Below are positions 26,801 to 38,800 of a DNA stretch of 64,000 bases, piece by piece. Positions within the stretch are counted from its first letter, which is position 1; every line of letters starts with the position of its first letter. Under the pieces are notes generated by a model. It ran no database searches. It was given only the letters and a program-made list of their open reading frames with translations, and was not told where the DNA came from. The stretch covers positions 1,612,001-1,676,000 of the forward strand of contig NC_087077.1 in the NCBI RefSeq assembly GCF_026151205.1, written 5' to 3'. Made by a program: the position numbers and the translations under genes. The DNA comes from Bolinopsis microptera (Eukaryota; Ctenophora; Tentaculata; Lobata; Bolinopsidae).

Positions 26801-29800
26801 TGTGCACAAAAAAGGTAATAATTTTTGTCTGTGAAATTAATAAATATAAGGGCATAAAATTGAAATGTTTGTTTAGGTTTTTGTTGAATTTCTGAAATAC
26901 CTTCAGCATCTTATTTTAACTATCGGCTGTTATTTAACGGAATTTAATGGGTAAGAATATCGTTAGAAGTAAAGTAAAATTTAAAATAGTAGACTGAAAT
27001 AAATATTCCCGTCAGAATGATCAATTTATTTTCAATTAACAATAAATAACCCATTAGTGAATATAATTCACAAACTGACAAACTCACAACTGCAGGGTGG
27101 ACAGCAGTAACAGTATTTGGCAGGCTAATACCCTTCCCACTTGAATCTACTTCACTGGAGATAAGGACTGATAGTCGGCTGGGAAGTGGTGATAAAGTGG
27201 CGGTGTTTTTCTACGAGGATACCTCATTCACCTCATCAGGAGGAGTATATATCTCCTTATCATCTACCCCCCTGTACTCGCTCTTCTACTGCAGCAGTTC
27301 CTCCACTGATTTACCAGTTACTCTGCCCTCCACTACTGACAAGATATGGAGGATTACCCTGACACGCAGTTCAGGTGTCAGATTTATTATACACTGTAAT
27401 AACGAGGAAGTACTTAACGTGCTGCTATCAGACACCTCGTGTGATGAGGGTATGTGGGGAGACTACTGGAACAGAGAGACGGCGTATATAAGATTTAATA
27501 AAGACACAGCCTCAGATTACTATAGAGAGGCTAAAACAGGTTATTAACATCAATCATTTTAGATTACAGTAACCAGATATATTGTACGTGGCCTGGTATA
27601 GTAACTAGTGTCTAGTATACAGTATAATAACTCGTATACACTGTAGTAACTAGTGTAAAGTATAGTAACTAGTGTACACTATAGTAACTAGTGTACAGTG
27701 TAATAACTAGTATACAGTCAATAAATGTTTTTGCCATGAAACGGACCAAACTGATCCTAACTCATATTCCACTCATCATAGCATATCGCTTCAGCATGTA
27801 CAAAGGGCATAACCTCAATCAGTTTAATGTAGTGAAATGACTGGTGTGAATGAAGTAGTGTACTAATACAAGTTGGAGAGGATCAGGTAAGCTTAGTCAG
27901 CATCCATGATGTTACAAACCCTCTGGGACATTACTGCGCCCAGTCTCCAAAGTTACAGTAAATTCCTACTACGGACAAACAAACACAGACAAAACACCAA
28001 CAAGAAACTGATATACACTAGCTAGCTCAGAGAGGAAATGAGTACCGGCTCAGGAGGTATGTCAAAACAGGGCGCCCTTTCGAACACTACTCGGGCTAGA
28101 ATCAGTGCAATTCGGACACTACTATGCAACTGAACCATGCAAAACTATATAAGTACACCTATGCTGGCAAGGCAATAGGTCAGACTGCCAGTCCTGAAAA
28201 CCAGTTCTATGATAAGGGTCACGCAAGCCCCGAAGGGTTAATACAAAATCAATAAATGTTTTTGCCATGAAACGGACCAAACTGATCCTAACTCATATTC
28301 CACTCATCATAGCATATCGCTTCAGCATGTACAAAGGGCATAACCTCAATCAGTTTAATGTAGTGAAATGACTGGTGTGAATGAAGTAGTGTACTAATAC
28401 AAGTTGGAGAGGATCAGTATTTGTAGTATAGTATACAGTATACAGTATTTGATCCAGAACAAAAGGAAGTGATATTAATTTGAATAACCGTCCGCAAATG
28501 CAAATTGATACCGAGAATGAAATCGGTCGCTCGCTTTTACCATTCAATTTCATTCACGGCTTACGAACTGTAATAAAGCTTATTGATTGGGAATATAATA
28601 TCGGCAGTAACTCTGTACAGGTGATAAATCAAACATTCTTCAGATAGGTGTGACGTTGGTACAGTTAGAGGCCATGATGACGCCCAATGCAGGAAATGTG
28701 ACCCTGGTACAGTTAGAGGCCATGATGACTCCCAATGCAGGAAATGTGACCCTGGGTTCGAGCCAGACCCTCCTCAATCTGCGTGTGGTTAGTTATAACC
28801 TTGTTCGTGTAGTTGTTCTATGAAATTGAACATGTAGTTGTTCTATGAAATTGAACGTGACATAATTTGCTAGAAATAAGAAAAATATCGTATTACCACG
28901 CACTGTTAAAATGTTAAGATCGTTGTTTGTTCAACCTGAGGATATCATGGCTCTAGTACTCTTCAAAAGTTGATTCACAAGATCTGCTAACTTACAAGAT
29001 GTAACATCACTTCAGTGCCCTGTCCAGCTGGAAGCTACAGGAATATTGATATGGACACGTGTGCAGAATGTCCTGACAACACGATCAGTACAATAGAAGG
29101 ACAAGTCTCGTGTATACCTTGTGAAGATGGCAAGGAACGAGAATTATATGGAACTGAATGCGGTAAGGAATCTGAATGGGTTTATGTTAGTTGTAGAACC
29201 TTTGAGATAGGATGATGTGAATCGTCATCAATAATTATATTAATAAGAATAACTGACCAAAAACGTGTTCTGTTGATTCGCGCAATTGCAGCCAACTTTA
29301 TCCTCTTATGCCAGTCAGTGTAATCACAGTGCTGGCAAGCACGATCCCGTGGCTCTTATACATTATATACTATTTTATCCCTATACTATTACCAAAAAGA
29401 TGATTTTAGAAGAAAAATTGTCTTAAATAAAATCGGTCGATTGCTTTTCCCATTCATTTACAATTACAATTGTAATAGATTAAGAAGAACTACCTGAAGG
29501 CAGCTGTACTCGGCAATAAAGATTCAATAATGAATAAATATCAGCTAATTGGACACTATAAACTATACCGCCCTTATCTCGAAATACTAGGTATCGACCC
29601 GAAAGCAACCCAAAAAGATTTGTTCAGCATGTGATTGATGTAATTAATCGAAACTTATTAAAATTCGTAAGCCGTGAATAAATGGGAAAAGCGAGCGACC
29701 GATTTCATTCTCGGTATCATTTTGCATTTGAGAACGGTCATTCAAATTGATATAATTTCCTTTAGTTTGGGAAAGAGAGACACTGGCAGCGGTCCACTCT

Positions 29801-32800
29801 ACCCAATTATGGGTTTTGGTCAAATTATGTTAAATAATATCCATACTACAGTACATAGCTACATGATGAAGAGAAATTAAAACATAACTGATTTTTAAAA
29901 TTTCGTCGAACAAAGCTTTCGACTATTTACCAATATCCTCAAACTTCACTGAACGTGTCCATTTGAAATAAATTTCGTCGTAAAATTTTTAATGTACATA
30001 TTAATCGTTATAATTGAATTAATACTATTTCAGAATATGAGTATGAGGTAGAAATGTCGATACGTTATTCAGCTATTTATTTCCATTAGAATCTGTCTTC
30101 TTTTTTGAATTGTAGTTGACGAAGTGAGAGTCTCCCACTCATAAGAGCAAAAAAAGATTACCAGAATCTGTTTTCACTGAGTCTATTCAGAAACAATCAG
30201 AAATTTGAATAAAAGAACTATCAAATCATGAGACTCAATAACACTACACGAATCCACCAGTTGTCCAGTTTACCAATATCCTCAAACTTCACTGAACGTG
30301 TCCATATAAATGTATTTAGTAGTAGGCCTTCAAATTGATCCAATTGAAATAAGGCATTTTAGACAAATAACATCGCAGTATTATCTGTATCTGTATAAGA
30401 GTTAAAAAATAATAGTTGATTTCCCGCACGTTGTATATCCCTTTTGTGCACAAAAAAGGTAATAATTTTTGTCTGTAATAATAATGGCATAAAATTGAAA
30501 TGTTTGTTTAGGTTTTTGTTGAACTTCTGAAATACCTTCAGCATCTTATTTTAACTATTAGCTGTTATTTAACGGAATTTATTGGGTAAGAATATCGTTA
30601 GAAGTAAAGTAAAATTTATAATAGTAGACTGAAATAAATATTCCCGTCAGAATGATCAATTTATTTTAATTAACAATAAATAACCCATTAGTGAATATAA
30701 TTCACAAACTCACAACTGCAGGGTGGACAGCAGTAACAGAATTTGGCAGGCTAATACCCTTCCCACTTGAATCTACTTCACTGGAGATAAGGACTGATAG
30801 TCGGCTGGGAAGTGGTGATAAAGTGGCGGTGTTTTTCTACGAGGATACCTCATTCACCTCATCAGGAGGAGTATATATCTCCTTCTCATCTACCCCCCGG
30901 TACTTGATCTACTACTGCACCAGTTCCTACACTGATTTCCCAGTTACTCTGCCCTCCACTACTGACAAGATATGGAGGATCACCCTGACACTCAGTTCAG
31001 ATGTCAGAGTTATTATACACTGTAATAACGAGGAAGTACTTAACGTGCTGCTATCAGACACCTCGTGTGATGACGGTAGGTGGGGAGACTACTGGAACAG
31101 AGAGACGGCGTATATAAGATTTATTCCTTCCGACACAGCCTCAGATTACTATAGAGAGGCTAAAACAGGTTATTAACATCAATCATTTTATATTACAGTA
31201 ACCAGATATATTGTACGTGGCCTGGTATAGTAACTAGTGTACAGGATAGTAACTAGTGTACAGTATAGTAACTAGTGTACAGTGTAACTAGTATATGTGT
31301 AACTAGTATATGTAGTATAGTAACTATTATACAGTATTTGACCAAAACCCATAATCATTGGTAGAGTGGACCGCTGCTAATGTATATCTTTTCCAAACAT
31401 AAGGAAATGATATTAATTTGAATAACCGTCCGCAAATGCAAATTGATACCGAGAATGAAATCGGTCGCTCGCTTTTCCCATTCATTCACGGCTTACGAAT
31501 TGTAATAAGTTTCGATTAATTACATCGATCACATGTTGTAAAAATCTCTTTGGGTTGCTTTCGGGTAGATACCTAGTATTTCGGGATAAGGGCAGTATAG
31601 TTAGTGTCTAATAAGCTATTGTTTATTGAATCTTTGTTGCCGAGTACAGATGCCATCGGGTATCTTTACTTAATCTATTACAATACTATAATACCTCCGC
31701 CACTGAGTGCTGCGCGCTATAATTCCCGACAGCTTGCTGGAGGGAATTTGCGGGCACGAAGTTGCGGAGGTATTATATTTTATAATACGTTCCGGTTCCG
31801 ATTGCAGAAGGGGTGTAATCCGATACGTGCGCATCATACAATATAGTGTCTAATATATAGAACGCCAGTGTTATTTGTTTTGAAACTTGCCGCCAGCCAG
31901 TCTGAGTCTGGGCTGATAATACCCTCGCTTCTCTTGCGGGAAAAATGAGCAAATTATCAGCCCTCGGTGTCCCCGAGTTTTAGTGGATATAATTCCCGGA
32001 AGGTATTATAATTGTAAATGAATGGGAAAAGCGAGCGACCAATTTCATTCTCGGTATCATTTTGCGTTTACGGTCGGTAATTCAAATTAATATCATTCCC
32101 TTTTATTTGGGAAAGAGAGACACTGGCAGCGGTCCACTCTACCCATGATTATGGGTTTTGATCAAATTGTATGATCTAGAATGTAACATTTACTCGAACT
32201 CATGTGGTTTTCTTTTGCAGCCAACCAAATCGAAGGAGAAGCTTCACTGTTTCAAAATCCTTCCGCATCAGAACTCCAGTCCGGAACAACTGTTACGTTC
32301 ACTTGTGTAGTGACGGGAACTCCTCGACCTACTAGAGTAACCTTAAAACAGGGTGACAAGGTGTTGCGGTCATACTGATGATCAGGGTAATAACTATGGC
32401 GGCAGTATTGACGACGGCTACAATGATCCTGATCCTATCTTTGACGACAGCTTTAATCGTGGAAATAACGGTTATCCGTTTACTACTCCGGCTACTACTA
32501 GTAGTAGAGGTAGTTTCTATAAAGATAACCATACTGATCCTTTCAACAATAATGACGCCAACGGTGGCTATAATGCAAATGTTGATGATAGAAGTTACGA
32601 TAATGAAGGTTACGACGAAATTGGAAATTCCGAAAATGCAAATGATGACGAAATCGAGGTTGGTGATCATTTTGTCAAACTTACCAAAGTTCTGATTTTG
32701 GAGAAGACTGACACAGCAGAATACATATGCGAAGGTGTCATACAAGTCAATGACGAATTGGAACAAAATGTCGCGGAAAAAATATTTTTGACCGTGTTCG

Positions 32801-35800
32801 ATCCAGTGTCTGTCCCGGTGTCAGTTACCATAAAATCTGGGTAAGTTTTGAGCCTGTAAAATCATTAATTCTCTATCATTACTGATTGAATAAGATCATA
32901 ACAAAACATCATGAACTTGCCACTAAGTCTAGACCAATCGTGTTTTCTTTAAAGTTGCCTAATATGGTTTAAAATATTTCAGCTCAAAGATCACACATCC
33001 CAACTTTCCTATCACTTGTATAGTGAACGGAACCCCTGAACCTCACAAAGTGTTATTTAAAAAGCCAGACAATAGCACTTTGATATGGGACCGATATAGG
33101 TACAGGTTCTTTTAAAATACCTTATCAGACCTTATTTTGACGGACATTACTTGAACGCTGGAGGCCCTAGCGTTCATCTTAATGTCCGTTCAAATAAAGT
33201 CCGTTCAATTAATGTCCGTCCAAGTTAAAGTCCATTGAAATTATTTCAAAAATTTCGAACTTTTTGTCCAGAATATGACAATTTTTTTATTTCAGTCAAT
33301 TTCAATAGCTATCATTAAACTAAACTATATCGTTGAATCAATAAAAACAAGGTATTATAAAATTTTAACAATGGATTTAAAAATCATTTGCTAAAATTAA
33401 AAGCGTCAAAAAAAGGATTAAAAAAAATTCGGAATTTTGATGGTTTTGATTGCCTTCTAGCGTTCATATTAATGTCCGTTCATAATTATGTCCGTTCAAG
33501 TAATGTCCGTCCAAATAAGGTCCGATAAGGTAATTAAAGGTTTTAGTACTCAAAGGATCGTTTTAAAGTTTTAAAGTGAGCTGAAAGTACGCGTGTTGAT
33601 TGTTGAATAAAATTGATTTTGCTTCGTGTGGGGGGGGGGGGGGGGGGGCCAATGGCATAAATGGAGAAAATGGAGAATTACTCATAGGTTTTTCCATTTT
33701 CTCCATAGAAATAGTCTCCATTTTATGCCATTTTATGCCATTTTATGCCATTTTATGCCATTTTATGCCATTTTATGCCATTGAAAACCTGAAAAATTTA
33801 GAATTTCGAGAAAAATTATTTTAAAAAAAGATATTTTCGGCCAATAATGAACAGAGTATCATGAAACATGGAGAAAAGTGGTTTTCAGAAAAACTTTGAA
33901 AAATGTTGACTTAGAAAATTTTCGGTCAGAGTCATTTCCGATACGTACATCCCGTATCGAGAGCTCCCGATTCCGAGCTCGTGTTGCAGAGGGGAGGCCT
34001 GCCTTCCGAGATCGCATTACCTCGAGTCCAAAATTGTGTATCGAGGGGAAACAAATATTTTCGGCAAATAATGAACAGGGTAGCATGAAACGTGGAGAAA
34101 AGTGGTTTTCAGAAAAACTTTGAAAAATGTTTACTTACCTCGAGTCCAAAATTGTGTATCGAGGGGAAACAAATATTTTCGGCAAATAATGAACAGGGTA
34201 GCATGAAACGTGGAGAAAAGCGGTTTTCAGAAAAAATTTGAAAAATTTTGACTAAGAAAATTACCCCTCGGTACACAATTTTGGACTCGAGGCTTCCCCC
34301 TGGTAATGCGATCTCGGAAGGCAGGCCTCCCCTTTGCAACACGAGCTCGGAATCGGGAGCTTTCGATACGAGAGGTACGTATCGAGAATGACTCGGGCCG
34401 AAAATTTTCTAAGTCAAAATGTTTCAAAGTTTTTCTAAAAACCACTTTTCTCCACGTTTTATGCTACCCTCTTCATTATTAGCCGAAAATATTTTTTTGG
34501 TTTTTCGGTTTATCGAAGTCTGCACCTACCCCTCGATAGTCGATACACAAATTTGGACTCGAGGCTTCCCCCTGGTAATGCGATCTCGGAAGGCAGGCCT
34601 CCCCTTTGCAGTGCGAGCTTGTTTCGACTTTCGAGGATGTAGGTCTCACTTCTCAGTGCCTATTACTCTCCCCTATTACTCACTCCTGCTGTAGTAAAAA
34701 AAATTACCCCTCGGTACACAATTTTGGACTCGAGGCTTCCCCCTGGTAATGCGATCTCGGAAGGCAGGCCTCCCCTTTGCAACACGAGCTCGGAATCGGG
34801 AGCTCTCGATACGAGAGGTACGTATCGAGAATGACTCGGGCCGAAAATTTTCTAAGTCAAAATGTTTCAAAGTTTTTCTAAAAACCACTTTTCTCCACGT
34901 TTTATGCTACCCTCTTCATTATTAGCCGAAAATATTTTTTTGGTTTTTCGGTTTATCGAAGTCTGCACCTACCCCTCGATAGTCGATACACAAATTTGGA
35001 CTCGAGGCTTCCCCCTGGTAATGCGATCTCGGAAGGCAGGCCTCCCCTTTGCAGTGCGAGCTTGTTTCGACTTTCGAGGATGTAGGTCTCACTTCTCAGT
35101 GCCTATTACTCTCCCCTATTACTCACTCCTGCTGTAGCCTGTAGAAATAACTTTACACTAGGCTTGAGTAATTATGAGTTTGCCTGAAGTGTGCCTCTAC
35201 TAACCTAGTATAAGCATCTAGTAGCCTACTATGAGCTTTCATAAGCTTGTTACGCCCCTAGTAAGCGTAAATAAACATGTTAGGATGTCCAATTTAGGTG
35301 TTAAATGGTGTTAAAGATGAAATTTCGAAGACAAAATTAATGGCATAAAATGGAGAAAATGGAGAATTACTCATGGGTTTTTCCATTTTCTCCATAGAAA
35401 AAGTCTCCATTTTATGCCATTTTATGCCATTTTATGCCATTTTATGCCATTTTATGCCATTTTATGCCATTGGCCCCCCCCTTCGTGTGTAAATACTAGT
35501 CAATTATATATTTTTAATTTTGAGTGTTCAAAATGTCTGATTTAAAAATTCACATATTTTAAACTTATATTTTCAGTGATCGTATCGGTGAAACGGAACT
35601 GGAGTGTATTGGTTCCCCAGTCCTATATTGTGTTTATACGATCAGGAACCCTGGCTCCTCTTATGAAGGTACATGTTAAATGTATAATGTATATAATGTA
35701 TATAATGTATATAATGTATATAATGTATATAATGTATATAATGTATATAATGTATATACATGTGAAACGGAACTGGAGTGTATTGGTTCCCCAGTCCTAT

Positions 35801-38800
35801 ATTGTGTTTATACGATCAGGAACCCTGGCTCCTCTTATGAAGGTACATGTTAAATGTATAATGTATATAATGTATATAATGTATATAATGTATATAATGT
35901 ATATAATGTATATACATGTGAAACGGAACTGGAGTGTATTGGTTCCCCAGTCCTATATTGTGTTTATACGATCAGGAACCCTGGCTCCTCTTATGAAGGT
36001 TTACTTTTGTTTCGTGATGTATCATAATTTCTTATCTATCAGTTTTTTGCATACTGAGTACGTAGAACATTATTACTGAGTCTATCATTTTGCCATTTTC
36101 ACCACTATAACTGCGCAATGTTGTTGTGTTTAAACTTTAAACTGTTATCCTATATTATTATGATGATCAAAGCCGAAATAGAGGTACAAGTTTCGAGCAA
36201 GTAATCAGTGGTGGATGAATTAAGCCTATATTTGCAGGGTGGTATGATTGCCAGGGTTTTAACCGATTTCCCGGAAGTAACACAGAACAGTATGACTTGG
36301 CACAAATTAGACTTACTGGTGGGTTTCGATAATTTCTTGTTTATCCTCCTCTTTACCTCGAATTATCGATTTCATTTACCGCCCATTTTAAACAGCTTTC
36401 ACTTTCGCGAACGTTTTCCTGGACATTATATCTCATATTTATAAACACTAAATAGTCTGAGGTGTCTTAATCAATTAATCTAATTAACCAAATAATCAAT
36501 TAATTTAATTAACCAATTAATCAATACACAAACACTAACAGGGAGCTCCTTCTGCACTAAATGTGCTGACGATGCTTTTTACCGTGGTCACCAGCTTGCA
36601 AGTCATGGTTGTTACAATTGTGGTTGCTTGGATGGTTCACGCCAATGTGGCTGCGAGCCGTACTGCCCTAATGTCCCTGCCCAGAAAGATGGTTAGTCTA
36701 TTTGTTCCAGGATTTACATATTGTTTCGGTGTGAGTAAAATATATTCAATTAAATGGCGTAAAAAAGAAGATGAATGATCAAATTATATTACAGATATCG
36801 TTCAAATTCATTCCATTTTTCTTGTACATGCCGTGCTTTTGAGAAACATTGTCTTTGATTTGCAGATATCAAGCGCCAAGAGATACCCCTGCATTGGCAA
36901 ATGGTTTCCCAAAGCAGCCACAACAACATTAGAATAGAGTTGGGACGGCAGCATGGTATAGATGAAGTTTCTATCAAACCTAATCAAAATAAGTACGGAT
37001 CTGACCATTATGGTACTCTGCAAGTAATAGTGATGGACGGTAGAGAAGAATATATTTGCGGTACTTCTTCACTGTCCGCGAGTGACAGAACACACTACGG
37101 TGTTACTTGTAACGGAGTGATAGGTGATGCAGTGTATGTGACGATCAACTCCACCTATGATCATGATGCTGTCCTGACTATTGGGGAGATCAAAGTCTTC
37201 GAAATTTTCCGTACAGGTAAGGTTTTAGATACTGCGTATAATTTTATTGTTAAGATCGCACCTCGATTTGCCAAGAGTTTCATACTTTTTACAAAACATA
37301 AACCAATGGGCGAGTTTAATAATCATGATGCCGGCATTTGATCCAATGTGATATTACTGAAGCTAACATAGTTATATTTCTCAATTCTGTTCCTTTGTAT
37401 ACCAATGTTGTTAATTTCAGTGGACTGTGAACCTGGTTCTAATGGAACTGCTTGTCCTGATACATCCCCTGATGAGAATTCTGAACCCAAATGTGCTCTT
37501 CTTGTCATGAACGGAGAGTTTTCTAAGATCACCTGCAGTAACTTCACCGAGTGTACTTACTACTGCACGGACACCTCGATGAAGTTCACTGTAACGATGT
37601 CAGAAAGAGTGGAGGTGGTCTCTGAAATGGTGTTAACATGCGATCCAGCTACTTCACGGTGGTCACACGTGACCGATAAGAATCCTCTCGGCGACTTCCC
37701 GTCTTGCAGAGGTCAGTTGGCTGGGTCTTTTATTGACTTTCCACTGAAATCAATGCCCTTTAAACGGTTGATCTCATGGACTTCGTAATAATAATACCGA
37801 CTTTTCAGCGATTCAAAGTGAAATTCCTGTTATCAAATGGGTTTCAACATTCTCTGCAACTAATGAAAACGACCGTCAATCTCGCTCGGTAGACTCTGGT
37901 CAGGACTTCTCCGCCAAATGCCCTTCCAACATAGGAGAGTCAGTTTTACTGAGTCTTCCTAGTCTAGGAGGAGTTATTGGGCAGTGCTTTGGGGAATCCC
38001 AGGAATCAAAGTTCTTTCCGTGCAGCTTCATGGAAATCGGAGTAAGTATGTCAGTATGTCGGTATGTCAGTATGTCAGTATGTCAGTATGTCAGTATGTC
38101 AGTATGTCAGTATGTCAGTATGTCAGTATGTCAGTATGTCAGTATGTCAGCATGTCAGTATGTCAGTATGTCAGTATGTCGGTATGTCAGTATGTCAGTA
38201 TGTCAGTATGTTATATTGCACCGTTAATGCTTGCCATTAAAACAAGATATTTGAATTTATTTGGTTGTCATAATATAAGATTTAATAAAGCTGACACACA
38301 GAAATTTAATAAATTATAAAAACAGTTAACAATGTACTCTTCTAGGATGTTACGTGCGTGGTTTTAGATGACGGCAGCTTACAAATAACAACAGTTATTG
38401 AGTTCAATATCGGTTCCGAATCAGAAGATCAAAGCGGATCTAGCAAATATCTAAATATTATCAATGAAAATCTCAGTTCATCTCTTGGGGAGAGCGACTT
38501 TATTTTGACCATCGATGGAAAAACATTCAAAAGTAACAATGATCACACTATCGAAGTGAAAGAAACCTGCCAGCTAGGCCTGGTAAAGGTACAACTGACA
38601 AATGAACGCAGTATTTGCCGTAAGTTTCTTACAATTAGATATATTGTTTTAATGTTTCACCGCATAGGAGCTGGAAAACATCCTAATTTTTTCGGACACT
38701 TGGAATTCCGATATAACAATATTGTTTTCGTAATTTCAGATTTAATTTTCTTCAAAAATAAACACAACTAACAATCGACTACAATTTCCAGTGCCTTGTG

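Larger units (their letters stand above)
28448..29824. mobile_element. TIR element enclosing two receptor exons (module 5)
   Basis: 1,377 bp with the family's arms. Slightly longer than modules 3 and 4, mainly because the Cys-rich exon inside carries an extra 48 bp. Confidence 0.65.
10824..31336 (+). repeat. Tandem array of duplicated exon modules
   Basis: A block starting with TACCAATATCCTCAAACTTC, then about 450 bp of intron, then an A-domain exon, then an AGTAACTAGTGTAC-type minisatellite, recurs six times (A exons at 11321, 13123, 17391, 20243, 27096 and 30722). Intron sequence is conserved almost as well as exon sequence, so the copies are recent or are being homogenised. Differences are mainly transposon insertions: a LINE in module 2, a 4-kb TIR element after module 4, and a 700-bp element in module 5. 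Confidence 0.9.

Noticed and set aside
10971-30544. Recurring minus-strand ORF of about 61-64 codons (starts MLKVFQKFNKN) at 17090, 19870, 26715 and 30359
   Set aside because: It recurs only because the intron is part of the duplicated module. It is not preserved in the equivalent introns at 10971 and 12771, and has no family resemblance.
34419-35137. Two identical 91-codon ORFs
   Set aside because: By-products of the 443-bp duplication in a transposon; no matching family.
35576-36079. 167-codon ORF with repeated YIM
   Set aside because: It is the wrong frame of the triplicated Ig exon end and AT repeat. The Ig frame with proper splice phases explains the sequence.
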